A stretch of 64,000 nucleotides of DNA from Galbula dea (lineage: Eukaryota; Chordata; Aves; Piciformes; Galbulidae). Below the pieces are notes generated by a model. The model was not told the origin of the DNA, made no database searches, and saw only the letters and a program-made list of their open reading frames with translations. Within the stretch, counting starts at the first letter, position 1. Each line of letters begins with the position of its first letter. Shown here one piece after another: positions 36,901 through 48,843 of the stretch. The stretch spans positions 124,001 through 188,000 of the forward strand of contig VWZX01001040.1 in the NCBI GenBank assembly GCA_013399015.1. The letters run 5' to 3'. The position numbers and the translations under genes were made by a program.

Positions 36901-39900
36901 CTGCCTCTTCCTACCCGCAGCAAGTTTCCCAGAGGCATGCCAAGCTCTCTCAGAGGCCAACTGAATATACCTGCTCTTCTAGTTCAGTGGATGCTTCAGC
37001 TGGGTGTTGATATGTTGCCTGAGAGATTACCCTCCTTCTGAATTTGTTTTCCAAACCTCTTCCTCAGATGAATCATGCACGACCAGTTTTTATTATACAT
37101 GCGAATGCATATGATTAAGGAGCCCTGTTTTGGTCTACCTGCATCTGTTCCCTCATGCACTCCTGAACTAGGGTTTTTTATGGAATGCAGGGAAGGGGAG
37201 TAAATAACACCTGCCTAGCTGTCAGGAGCAATGTTAGTGCAGTCCTTTTCTGGAAAAGGTGTGTGAGATGGTTGACTGGGGCCCCTCCTTGTGGGAAACC
37301 AATCCCTTGCAGCTCTCTTTGAAGTCAGGCAGAGCTGCACGATCTCAGCAAGTTCAGGCACGGGGCACTGTGTGAGTGGTTTGAACTAGGAGTGAAGTCC
37401 TCTTCGGTCCTGTGTTCAGCCTTGCTGCCGAAGTGGTGTGTCTCACAATGGAAATGTAATGAAACCACAGCTGAACTCATCACTCCTAACCTGCTTGTTT
37501 CCAGCTTGCTTGCCAAAATCCTCTAGTGTTTGTTTTCTCTTGGGTATGGCTGTGAAGTTCAACAGAAGTTAAAGTGCATGCTTAGCTCTGGGCCAAAATC
37601 CTGTGATGTTCTAAGGGGGTTCCTGAGCTCCACCAGTTGATTTTACCTACCCTTTGTGCTATTGAGGCACGTGCTGTCTTCCATTTCCTTGAACTAGATG
37701 AAAGCAGTGATTAAAGGCTTTGCTACACTTTCCTATCCAAGTTAGCTAAAACTTAGTCACGTTACCTCTAAAGCAGTCAGAAAGTCAGTGTTTTTCCTCC
37801 CAGTTGTTCTCTGGGGGACCAAGCTGAGGATGAAAGCACCGGAGAGAGGGAAGGGTGATAACTGTTTACAGCTACGTGCGTCAATGGTGTGATACTGCAC
37901 ACCACCAGTTTGGTTTGATTTATTCAGATATCAGTGTACCTCATAGCATTCACAGTATCATGCATGTGTAAAAATACAGATTTCTCCTTTGCTTCTCCAA
38001 AACAACAGAACTTTTCCCACTGTGGTGCTTCTCTTGCTCTCACACTAAACCTTCCACACAGACTTCTGCGATTCCCTAAGAGAAGTTATCCTGTGCCAGA
38101 TAGATCTTGGCATTAGGAAACTTTTCTGTGTGCTTATTACTCATTGAATATTGTTGAAAAATGCATACAGATGGTTACATTTCTGTATAACTTATCTGCT
38201 ATGTCATAATATAGGAGCTCCCTAGGAGCGTCATCTGTGCTGCCTTCAGGCTGTTGAGTTTCTATGAGCCGCTCCTACTTTCTTTGAGAAAGAAGATCAA
38301 CATCAGCTGCACTGTTGACCCAAACTGGTTGCATGGTCTGCTTTGGACTTTAATAATTCTCTCAAGAATAATACTGTGGTCCCTGCTTTTCTGTCAAAAC
38401 GTTGGATTTTGCCTTTAAGCAGCCACAGTCTGAGCTGTGAAGAAAAGAAAGAAGTGAGAAGCAAAACTTGCTGTCTGTGTGGTGCTTGTGTTACACTGCT
38501 GTTGTAAGGCTGGATTCCAAGGGTGTTTGCTGATGCTGGGAGGTACCAACATTGCCGGAGCCTTACAGTCAGAACCTGGGCCCCCAGCCAGCCGTCGCTG
38601 GATAGGGTTATCCCTTCCATGGCTGGAGGGCTAGTCCTTTGGCAGCTGCTTCCTTCTGAAGTGCTCAAATCTTATTAAATACCAGAGCATAGTGAGAAGT
38701 CCTCAGTCTGTGAAAACAGGTTCTAGTGACAGAAGTTCTGTAGTGACTGAAGAGGTTGAAGGAGGACTTATATTAGGAGTTCCTCGTTTCGAGGGAGAAG
38801 TAGGGTGCCACAGTACTCATTTGTGGGCATCTGGTTTCAGATGGCCATGGACATATTTCTGTGTGCCAAAATGTGGCTGCAGTTGCTTGCTGGGTCGATA
38901 AAGCTATCCTGAAGCATGTCCTATTCCTGTAGCCTCACCACAAAGCACGAAGGCAGTAATAAAGGTGTAAAGCGGGATCAGGAACATGGGGGATGGCCGA
39001 GGTTAGCCCTGGGGCCTGGGCTTAGCAAACTGCTTGCTGTGCATACTAGCTCAGTGTGTGAGCATCCATCTGACTTTACAGGCATCGTGGGCTGTGGTCC
39101 AGCAAGTGTGAGTAGCTCACAGGGGTTCATCACTGCCAGCAGGAGGCCCCTTCACGTTGTGTGGCCATAGTAGGGGAGATCTGTGCGATGGTGAGAGGAA
39201 GCACATCCTGTGTTGCTGTCCAGGAGCTATTCGATTGTCTGAGGGGCAGATTCGTGGGACGGGCAGCTCTGTGGTCAGATGTTGTCCTTTCAGTTTTCTA
39301 GGTCAGAGATTATTTTCTGTTTTAGGAACATTGTATGTATCTGAGAATTGCTCTGAGATATTGTGTTGACTGCTGCTTGACTGGTCAAATTTCATCTTTA
39401 AAGGAGATCATGACAGGTCCAAAAGCCAGACTTTTACCAATGGTCTATTAATTTTAATTATTTAATTTAATTCTATCTTTTGTTGTTGTTGTTGCTGTTA
39501 CTATCAATTTAAGACCATAGAAGCTCTTAAGACTCTCTGGCTTAACCTCTTGTGTAGGAAAAGACTTTGCTATTGGTCCTACATCCAGTGAGGTGCCAGA
39601 GTGCCAAAGTATCAGCAGCTCCTGGCATACTGGGGCTTCAGTCCTCATTTTGGTGCCTTTCAGCTGTAATTCTTCATCAGATTCTGTATACACGTGCTCT
39701 GAGAAGATCTTGAGGGTAGCTAGATCCTCTTTATTGGGTGCCCTTGAAATGAGGTATAATGTGAGCACAGCTGCTTGGTTTGTGTAGGAGATTTGACGAG
39801 TTCTTTTACCTTAGAATCTGGAGGGAAGAGAAATTGTTTTATAACTCTCATAAATTTTCTGCTATTTGAGAATTATTTTGTTTCTCTTTTGTGAGACTAT

Positions 39901-40560
39901 GCTACCCTGGGCAGAGGAATCCTATTTGCAGTGATAGAGGGCAAGGTATGTCACAGAGTTTGTTGTTTGTGTCCTGTGTTGAAGGTGGATGAAGCTTTTG
40001 TTGCACTTTCTGGTCTCAACCCAGTTACTTGTCTCTTGGCAAGCCTTTGCTTTTTAGACTAAACAAGGAGTGCAGGATTTGCTCCATATCCCACCAGAGC
40101 CCATGTATGTTAGAAGAAGGGCAGAAGGATCCTCTTTGTGAATGTGAAGGCAGGAGTCTAATGTATTGCTGTGTATGGAGACTGGCAGAAAAATGATAAG
40201 CACTGAAGAATGATTTTGGAAACTTAAGTAAGGATTATCCTGTAAAATCTGAATTCTTGATATCCCATAAATCAGTTTGGGTAACTTTAAATGTAGATGT
40301 ATTATAGCTATTGTGTGTTTTTTGAAAGAATGATTTCTTTACAAAACTGTATCTCTCAGTGAACTGACATTTAGTCAAAAATGAAGCATAGTGTAGCTGG
40401 ACCTGAAGTTTATATGGGGAATGTCTTCCATGTTAATGGAGACAGAGGGCTGTTCAAACACAGCTTCCTAAAGCCAGCATAGCTTTGTGTAGCCCAAGGA
40501 AACACAAAAATTAATATTGCATCAAAGCTAAATATTTAGTTTAAAGTTTCCCTGCGAGTT
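33931..40560. other. Intron 1, no gene seen
   Basis: No exon recognised. An AT-rich patch at about 36370-36480 contains TTTAATTAAGCTAATTAAG, a doubled homeodomain-type core. The overlapping open frames on both strands at 34037-34751 and at 36574-37041 carry no domains. A short GTT-repeat run occurs at 39481-39498. Confidence 0.5.
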
Positions 40561-40650
40561 TGGCTTTTTTGGGTTTTTTGTTGTTTGATTTTTATTTGTT
40601 TGGTTTTGAGTTTGGTTTTTTTTTGGGGGGGAAGGGGTATTTTTTGGTGG
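40561..40650. repeat. T/G-rich low-complexity tract
   Basis: Alternating T runs and G runs, including GGGTTTTTTG and a run of seven G near 40625. The G clusters could allow non-B structure on this strand. Confidence 0.75.
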
Positions 40651-42446
40651 AAAAGATAGTATCCATAAGTTCAGAGTTTTGATAGGATTTTGCCAAGCAG
40701 GTCTAGCTTCCCTGTTTTGTATCCCATTGATAGAGATGTATTACTTCTGGACAGTAGCTGGGGTCATGTGCATAGGATGTTCTCTCAGCCTTTCTCTGAA
40801 AATACTTGCTCTGCTCATCCTAACAAGTTCCCAATAGTTCAAACATATACTTTCTCTAATGCAGACATATGATGATGGTGTTTGCTGTCTATGCTTCCCC
40901 CTTCATTTAGCCCAGAAGATTGTTTTCTCTCTGCTCATGTTAGTGAAGCTGCAGTTAGCATCCCTAGGAGTGGAGGAGCCAGCAGAAAGCACTGCTCTAC
41001 CTTGACACTACAGAGTCAGCCTAGCTCAGATACCTCCCCCTACTTCCAGCTGTGCAGATACTTTCTGTGCATTTGTAGTGTGGCTGTTTGGCTCCTTTCT
41101 TAGATATATGGAGTTCAACTTTCTTTTACCTGTATCTTAATGTTATTCCTCTGAAAGGACCAGTTGGTCCACAGCAGAGTTCTGCAAACCACAGGTAAGT
41201 GTTGTCTGGGTTACTGGTGGTCTTTACACTGTTGCTCTGGGAGCTGAGGCTTTTGACTGGAGGTTTATTGGAATGATGTGATATGTGTTAACACTGGAGA
41301 AGAATCAGTGTTGGCAGGATACCTGTTACCTGAGAAAAGAGAGGGAGCCTGGCTTCACCATCCTTTCTTGAAAGACAGGAAAATATTTTTCTACTCTGCA
41401 GTGTGCACACCAAGGTGAAGTAAATTCTGGGCACCTCTGTGGTAAAACTCAGGGCTGCTGACATGTAAGATTTGCTTCTCTTTCTGCCAGAGCAAGAAAG
41501 GGTGGTTGTGCAAGAGCAGAGAGGGTTTGAATGATTATGTTTAGTCATTCCTCAAGGGAGCTCTATTTTCAGACTTTTTGTTCTGCACAGGTTATTGATA
41601 CCCACAATGTGTGAAGCTCCTCTTTGCTGGTTTTTAACCTTGCAGTTTGGAGACATAGAGGGGGTTGCCTTGTTTATTGTTGTGTTGTTTTTTTAAAGAG
41701 TGATATTTCTGTGTGACTGCTTGACTATTTAGGGATCCTTAGCTGTGATTCTTGCTAAAAACTAGCTGGTGAACACAAAAAAACCCCAAACAAGACCTTA
41801 ATTAAAAATGTAACTAAACCAAAACAAATCTACTCCCCCCAAAAAATACTTTCTTTCAAGGACAAGTTGACTGACACTGGGATTGAATCTCTGATCCCTA
41901 AAATTGTGTTCTGCATCTCTATCTAATTTAGATTAAATGACAATAGGTCCTTAGGTAACAGCACTAACAGTTTCTTATTTTCTGTGGATAAGGCCAAATG
42001 GTGATTTATGTAAGGAATTAGAATTTACCCCATCACTGATTATATTTGAGGGACTGACACAATTTCAGTGGGATAAGAAATAATAAGAAATAAGAAACAA
42101 TTTCAATGGGAGAAAACATGCATATAATTCACCAAACAGCTGCACATAGATCTGTTCAGAGAGTTGCATGTGTTTAATGATCCTCCTCTTCTTTTTCTCC
42201 CCTTTAATTCCTCTAGCAAGGCTGAGATTTGTTCAACTTTCAGGGCTCCATAAAAATTAAGAATTCTTTCTTTTTCCCTAAAACTGCTGAACAATTTGAG
42301 CCATGGAGGCTTGATTGTTGTGTAAAATTAAGAGTGTGCATAAGAACATATACAGACCTTCAAATATTATCAAATGTTGGTAGGATTTACCATGCAAAAA
42401 TCCTACCTTGAAAAATAATTTTCTAACATTTCCATTACTTTTTCAG
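40651..42446. other. Intron 1 3' end
   Basis: No exon recognised other than the acceptor before exon 2. An A/C-rich tract lies near 41777-41845. Confidence 0.5.
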
Positions 42447-42510
42447 GTGGATTTGGAGCCAGAAGGCAAAGTGTTTGTTGTAATAACCCTTACAGGCAGC
42501 TTCACAGAAG
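42447..42510 (+). CDS. PRKCH: PRKCH coding exon 2 (64 nt)
   Basis: This exon continues the protein from Val121 and encodes VDLEPEGKVFVVITLTGSFTE, residues 121-141, plus the first base of codon 142. The peptide matches the segment that follows FEGW in PKC eta and links the C2 domain to the pseudosubstrate and C1 region. The acceptor is TTTTTCAG before 42447 and the donor is GTAAGG at 42511. The exon ends in phase 1, with G as the first base of the next codon. This fits Ala at that position in human. It lies outside the usual open-frame length limits and was found by splice-site and peptide matching. Confidence 0.95.
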
Positions 42511-42996
42511 GTAAGGGAATTATTTTGGCTTTTTTCCATTAAGAGTTGGTCTCTGGTGTATATTCTTGCCATCAGTTACTGAGCAGTCTATAAGTGAATG
42601 ATGTTCTTCATGTGGGCCATGTGCTGTTGCACACAGGAGGTTTGTTGAGCAGCAGGGGAAATCTGGTAGGAGCTGCTGGTATCACCTCATGCTGTGTGTG
42701 TCCTCTGCTCTGCTCTTGCTTTGAGCTCAGGCCCAATTCATGCTTCCTATGGTTTATTTATCTGAAGTTGTCCTTCAAAGGGATTGTTTTTGTCACTCAT
42801 GTGTTTCACTTGGGTGCCTCTTGAAGGGCAAGCTAAGGAGCATGTAGAGCATGTTTAAAATAGAACATGTCTCAAACATCTGGATGATTTTTATTCCATA
42901 ATGATTCCCATCTCTGCTTCATGTGCGTTTCTGTTTCGCGAGTTCACTTCACACAGGAAACATTAAAGTTTTTAGTGTGACAGCTGCCCTCAAAAA

Positions 42997-44267
42997 GTGT
43001 CCAGGCAGATTGGGTTTTTTTCTGTGACTATATTTTATAGTGTGATGCTTTTAATTTCCCTGTTGTTTATTGTGATACAAGCTACAGGCATGGATGTGAG
43101 CTGTGCTGAAGGAACTCAGGAAATCTGGGATGGGGCTCAGGAAAAGCTTATTTTCTTCAGACCTACTTCATGGTTCTTACTTGTTTTAGCTGTGGCCTCA
43201 AACTGCATTTGTTGGGAGATGTTTTCTCTACAGAAACCAAGATTCAAGGCAGGATCTGCTCTCCTATGTTACCTGAAGCCTAGGGGAGCTGAATTTCTGA
43301 TGCTTCCTCTTGTTCTGCACCAGAAACTGGTTGCTTGGCGTGGAGGCTGGGCTGGGGTCTGCAGCACAGGTAGCCCTCCCTGCCATGCTCTGTCTTGGAT
43401 GCAAGGAGGGTGTGAGCTGGAGGGGTGCTTGCTTGAAGGGTTCCAGGGGAGCTCTGCTCTCCTGTCTAGCAGTTCCCCTACCTCCCACCTTGTGCTAGGT
43501 GCCCAGGCCTGTCCATGTCCCTGCCTTTGTTTTTCAAAAGAAGGTTTGAATACAAGCTTGTACTTTACTTGAATGCTTTTGGGGAGCTGTCTCACTCTTG
43601 CTGAGCAGGTAGCCTGATGTGTGCTGGGGCCTAGGCAGCTGCTTGAGGGAGCGCTGCTGCATCAGAGGAGCTGGTGAAGCTTTTGATTTCCTTTGGGTGG
43701 TTTACACCCCAGGAGTCTCCTGCTCCTGGCAGGGTGGCTGTGGCCTTGTAAAGCATTTGAGCTGATTACAGAAATGATCAGCTGAGCCACACCTGAGGGC
43801 CCAGCAAGAGTATGCAGGGAGCTAGTGTCTTCGGCTACAGCAGCACCCTGAGCCATGGGTGGTGGCATGGATGTGGTGGCAGGGTTTGCAGACATTGTTC
43901 CCTCTGTGTAGCTGAGGCTGCTCTGACTCCTAGGGTCTGTGGGTTTGGGTGTAGTCCCACCTGCAGTAGGTATGTTAAGAGAGAGACATGAACAGAAAGA
44001 TTGACTTGGACTCCTGAGGAAATGTATAGTCTCGGAGTGACTGAGAAGACAATCAGTATCACACCTTGGCACTGCAGCAGGGCAGAGAGGGCCAGAATTC
44101 CCTTTTCCAGAGAAGTTCACTTACTGTTTAAAGCTGGACAGGCCATATAGGATCACTACACCTTTCAGCTCTTTATCTGTCAGATAGGAATGCATGTTTT
44201 CTGTGCCCAGGTGTCAACTTTGGGGTCTGACAACTGCATAAATGTTAACGGATTATTTCCCCTTCTT
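42997..44267. other. Intron 2, no gene seen
   Basis: A 191-codon open frame starts at 42997 but has no known domain and an uneven, Cys/Leu-rich make-up. No splice context supports it. Confidence 0.5.
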
Positions 44268-44958
44268 CCAAGCTCAAGATCAGAGCATCCCAACACATAG
44301 AAAATCAAGGAAGGGAGCCAGGAGACCTGGATGGTTAAATAGGGAACTGCTGGGCAAAGTCAAGTGGAAGAAGAGAGTCTGTAGATCATGGAAGGAGGGG
44401 TTGGCCACAAGAGTATGGGAAGAGTATATGGGAAGTATAATGGGAAGAGTATAAGACTTGTCAGAGGATATAGGGAGGCAACTAGGAAAGGTAAGGCCTC
44501 TCTGGAATTTAACCTTGCAAGGGAGGTCAAGGACAATAGGAAGGGCTTCTTCAAATACATTGCCCAAAAAACTAACACTAGAAGCAGTGTAGGCCCCCTG
44601 CTGAATGAGGAGGGTGACTTGGTGACAGATGTTACAAAGAAGGTAGTGTTACTGAATGCCTTCTTTGTCTCTGTCTATACTGTTAGAGACTGTGCTCAGG
44701 AGCCTCAGACCCCTGAGCCCCCAGATGATGTTAGGATAATGGAGGAGTTTTCCTTGGTTGATGAGGGCTGGGTTAGGGAGCAGTGAAGCCATCTGGACAT
44801 CCATAAATCCATGGGACCTGATGGGATGCACCCACAGGAGCTGGCAGAAGTCATTGCCAGGACACTCTCCATCATCTTTAGTAAGTCCTGGAAGACAGGA
44901 AAGGTGCCAGGAGATTGGAAGAAGGCAAACATCACTCCAGTCTTCAAAAACACTGTGG
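44268..44958 (+). mobile_element. CR1 LINE internal fragment (ORF2 between endonuclease and polymerase)
   Basis: The + strand encodes the ORF2 stretch that joins the endonuclease to the reverse transcriptase. It includes the block YREATRKGKASLEFNLAREV, then NRKGFFKYIAQK and VGPLLNEEGDLVTD. It goes on into the start of the polymerase, MGPDGMHPQELAEVIART and DWKKANITPVFKN. A stop at 44784-44786 interrupts an otherwise open frame, and a frameshift separates the first part (44268 to about 44390). A short internal duplication of GGGAAGAGTATA-type units lies near 44414-44452. Both ends are truncated, with no 3' UTR. That is unusual for CR1, whose copies normally keep the 3' end. Confidence 0.9.
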
Positions 44959-46007
44959 TGTTGGCAGGCTGTACTTTCTTCAGCTTCAGGAATGGTAGGG
45001 GTTTTTGTTTAATTAGAAGTTCTTTTGACCAAAAGTTTAATTTGGTTCTGCTTACCTACAGTGGGGATGGGGGAGAAGGCTGGCACTCCTGCAACGGTCT
45101 CAGCATGTCTGACAGAAGCATTCTTCTACCATCAGGATGAGGGCACTATAGAAAATGTACAGCTGGAAAGAGGTTAGTCCTTTGTAGGTTCCCATATGGC
45201 TCCTCTGTGCATTAATGTTAACCTACTGTTTTGAGGCAGGGATATATGCCTGTTTCATGTGTCATTTTTCAGGAAGAGAAAGGGTTGGAGCAATAGGAAG
45301 TGAGGGAGGTCTAGTGAAATTGTCCCTGCCTATCTTTATTTTCTCTGATGGATGTATTTGTTGCTGTGCTAAGCTACATCTGATTATATTAACTCCCCTC
45401 ATTCAGTTGCCATTTCCTGTGTAAAGCAACCAGTGCAAAATTAAAATGAAAATCTCCTTACCTGGGGAGGAGATTACCTCTCTGAGCATGACAGTGTCTC
45501 TGCTGGGAGTACTGGCTCCTGGTGGCCCCAGCACTCATTTGTGGTGGAGGGAAGCACCTTCTTCTCCAGCCATCTACCTCACTGACCCAAGACATGCTTC
45601 ACTCCAGGCTGCTATATAGAGAAGGTGAGGTCTATCTTCTGCCTACCAAACTTCAAGCATTGCTTAGGAATTGTTTTTTTCCCCCTGTTGCTTCTCTCCC
45701 TCAAACAACTTTATTTATTCCTTCCTGGGGTTTCTTCATTTAACCTGCCTGATAATGTGTGGGGGTTTGTCTTGTTTTGTTTTGTTTTTTTTCATCAGAG
45801 TTATGATTGTTTCTTAAATTTCCTTATTCTTTTTCCTGTGGATAATGATTTTTTTTTTTGGTTTGGGGTTTTTATTGTTTATTTTGAGTTTAAGGGGGTA
45901 TTTTTTTTCTTAGGATTTTTTTTGGTGTGTGTTTTTGTTTCTTTTTTTTAACCAATGGTGTCTTTAGCCTGTCTTCTTTTTGTGTTTCCTTGCCCCTTTC
46001 TCCAAGA
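44959..46007. other. Intron 2, T-rich, no gene seen
   Basis: No exon recognised. The second half is low complexity, dominated by T with G runs at 45760-45952. Confidence 0.5.
45760..45952. repeat. T/G-rich low-complexity tract
   Basis: Long T runs (up to about 10) broken by G, GG and GGGG, ending in TTTTTTTAACC. It abuts the CR1 tail pair at 46008. Confidence 0.75.
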
Positions 46008-46260
46008 AAGCTGGTGAGGGATGTTTTAGGAGGTCAGGTAGTGATAGAACCAGGGGAAATGGATGCAAGCTAGAGGAGAGTAGATTTAGATTAGACATTA
46101 GGCTGCCCAGGGAGGTGATGGAGTCACCATCCCTGGAGGTTTTTAAGAAGAGGATAGATGTGTTTCTTCAGGGGATGATTTAGGGATAAGAGTAGTGTAG
46201 GGCTATCAGTTGGACTAGATGATCTTGAGGGTCCTTTCCAACCATAATGATTCTGTGATT
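46008..46260 (+). mobile_element. CR1 LINE 3' end, first of a tandem pair
   Basis: The + strand encodes the CR1 ORF2 end: SGSDRTRGNGCKLEESRFRLDIR, then RLPREVMESPSLEVFKKRIDVF. It lacks the usual block between LDIR and LPRE, an internal deletion. It ends in GATTCTGTGATT at 46260, directly against the next copy. Confidence 0.88.
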
Positions 46261-46472
46261 AGGAGGAAGTTCTTCACTATGAGGGTAGTTAGACAGTGGA
46301 ACAGATTGCCCAGAGAGGTTGTGGAAGCCTCATCCCTGGAAGCTTTTAAAGACAAAGCTTGATGGGGCTCTGGGTAACCTGATCTAGTGGAAAGTGTCCC
46401 TGCTGGGCAGGGGGGATGGAACTAGATGATCTTTAAGGTCCCTTCCAACTCTGACAATTCTATGATTCTATC
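46261..46472 (+). mobile_element. CR1 LINE 3' end, second of a tandem pair
   Basis: A separate copy starts at AGGAGGAAGTTCTTCACTA, with no spacer after the first. It runs through AGTGGAACAGATTGCCCAGA, the CTGGGCAGGGGGGATGGAAC box and an ATTCTATGATTCTAT tail. The repeated 'gaggttgtggaagcc' block and second tail rule out a single element. It is 5'-truncated inside ORF2. It belongs to a subfamily with 'TTTAAGGTCCCTTCCAACT', unlike the first copy. Confidence 0.88.
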
Positions 46473-48710
46473 TGCTGAGAGGTCTGTCTTTGCTGTGGAC
46501 ATGCCTCATCCATGGATGTGAGGCATGTTGTCAGCTGAAGAGCTGGGGATGGGAGCCGGGTGCAGGGTGTGTGGGACCGAGCAAAGCTGTAGCTGTAGGA
46601 GGGCACTGCAGCTTTGCCCAGCCCTGGGCACCACAGGAGCTGTGTTTAGCTGAATTGTTAGTGTTCCACCTCCCTCCCTTCCTCCCTGTGATGACCCACA
46701 TGTGCCAGGATCTCTGAGATAATCCTTAAGATGTCAACCCTGTTTTTAGCCTCCTTTAAAGGAAAAATTGTGCTTTATTGCTCTCTAAAACAGGTAGTGG
46801 TACATAAAGCTCCTTAATGTTGTTCCTCTTCTCCTATCCTTGGCCATAACCATTTCCAGGCAGACAGCTTCCAAGTAGGGTCTTCTTCCACATCTCCCCT
46901 GGAAAACACCAGGGAGTACTCTGGCATGAAGACACCATTGTCTGTGGGCTGTTGTGGTTCTCCAGCACTATGTGCCTGAGTATCATTTCTCTGTGCTCTC
47001 CTACGTTGTTAGCTATGACTCCCTGGCTCTGATTGAAGGTGACCTGATGCTTCTGAGGAGACTCTTGTCTTTGGGGCATGTGTTGTTCATAGCAAGTGAC
47101 TCTGATGCTATTGGAGTGCCCCATCTGGTGTTGGGCAGCTGGTGGCATGAATTCAGACCTGCTCTCTGCTAATTGTCTCTCTGCCACTGGATATTAGTTT
47201 CAACTGTGGAAGGGGAAGTCATGGATTATTTTCTTCTTGGGCACGGATGATTGATTTGAAGTTAAAAGCCTTTGCAGTGAGCATGGATGAACTACTTCTG
47301 TTGTTGGTGCTTCTGGACACCTGTGAGAAGTTAATAGAGATACTCAAGAGCAGATAATCATGCATGGGTCAGGGTATTTTGCTGCAGCGAGGTCAGACTG
47401 GACACTGAGAGGCCCCAGGTAGGTGCCTGAAGAATGGCATGAACCTCTGTCCTTGGCAACACTGGAGTCCCAGAGCAAGCTGAGTCTCCTCACAGCTCTG
47501 CCTGCAAGGTGTGTTGCTGTGCCCTCTGTTTGCCACCTATCTTGTTATTTGTGGGGTTTTTTTTTTAATTTTGAGCAAAGCTAATGAAGTTAATACAGAT
47601 TAATTATATGACTGAATTAATGAATGAAGCAAGCCCTGTAGAAAATCAAGTGCTTCTATTTTAGTGCTTAGAACTCTTGCAATTTGCCTCTTTAAAATAA
47701 ATAAAAAAAGAAATTGTTTTACCTTGTCACTCAAGGTGATAATTCTGGCTCTAAGTTCAATTTTAATTTCATCATTGTGAGGTAAGTAGTGATTGTTTCT
47801 TTTCTTTCAGTGTCAGGAAAGACAAAGACAAATTTGAGTTCTGGAGAAGAAATAGAACAACGAGAATATTGAAAAGCTGAGTGCCTTGGTAGAGCAAATA
47901 TAGCACCCATTGCTAAATATTTAATATTAGTGGGCTTTGTAGCAGCAAAGAAGCCTGAATCTGCCTCTAGAGGAGGAAATGCTTCTTTATTTTGCAGCAA
48001 ATGTTGCCTGTTGTCACACCATGTGTTTGGGGTAGTTTGTTCTCATGAACAAAGATGCTTAGTCTTTTGCTGTCATTTTTCATAGAATACTTTTTAATTT
48101 TCTTTAACCTGAAGTGTTTTTTGTCTTAAGAAATGGCATTTCCTCTGACAGGCACCAGTAAAGATCTGCAGCCTTGAAGTCTCAAATGGACACATAGGCT
48201 TTGTGCTAAGAAGTTTCTTGTTCTGTAATATAGCTCCTCAGCCCCACAGAACTTCAATTTACAGGTACGTCATTAGGTTTTTGCAGAAGAGGAAGAAAAG
48301 ATATGTTTACTGGTCCTCTTTAAACTGCAGCAATATCTGGTTTTAGCCTATTTTTTATAGTTAAGGCAATAATTATTGGAAACCAGGAATCAGGAATGAA
48401 AAATGTCATGTTATCATCCCCTGGCTAGTTAGGCCACTCTTCTGTTTTGGATTACTAGCCCATGCAGGATAATTTTAAGGAATATAGTAGACACTGTCCA
48501 GAGAACTTCCTCATATGAATGGGCAATATCAGTGTGGAATAGGATAAAGTAAGTTTTGCTATCTTTTGTTTACAGTCTGAGAACATGGAAGTCTTTAATG
48601 TCTAGTCCAAAGTCTTATGTGGCAGAGAGCAGCAAGAGATATATTATTCTATGGCCCTATATTTTTTCCAATGTCTACATTTTTTCCAGTGCTTTACACT
48701 TGTCATATGC
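46473..48710. other. Intron 2, no gene seen
   Basis: No exon or repeat recognised. A poly-T stretch occurs near 47555-47568 after a GGGG run. Confidence 0.5.
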
Positions 48711-48843
48711 TCTCCTTCTCTGGAGATGTTCAAAACCCATCTGGATGTGCTTCTGTGTGACCTGGTCTAGGGAATCCTGCTGTGGCAGGGGGGTTGGACT
48801 AGATGATTTTTCAAGGTCCCTTCCAGCTCCTAACATTCTGTGA
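48711..48843 (+). mobile_element. CR1 LINE 3' end fragment
   Basis: Reads GGAGATGTTCAAAACCCATC, then CTGCTGTGGCAGGGGGGTTG and CAAGGTCCCTTCCAGCTCC, ending TAACATTCTGTGATG. It is the + strand counterpart of the copies at 16822 and 61024. Confidence 0.9.

Larger units (their letters stand above)
15257..42446 (+). other. PRKCH: PRKCH intron 1 (about 27.2 kb)
   Basis: The donor GTGAGT at 15257 and the acceptor TTACTTTTTCAG ending at 42446 flank the intron. It is phase 0, so the C2 coding frame passes cleanly from Trp120 to Val121. Large first introns are usual in novel PKC genes. Most of it holds no recognised feature. The repeats and tracts I could support are listed separately. Confidence 0.9.

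Noticed and set aside
42997..43572. 191-codon open frame in intron 2
   Set aside because: No domain, no splice context, and overlapping frames on the other strand. It is probably a chance frame.
44388..45140. Two adjoining open frames that look like a gene
   Set aside because: They are CR1 ORF2 linker and polymerase remnants in one frame divided by a stop.
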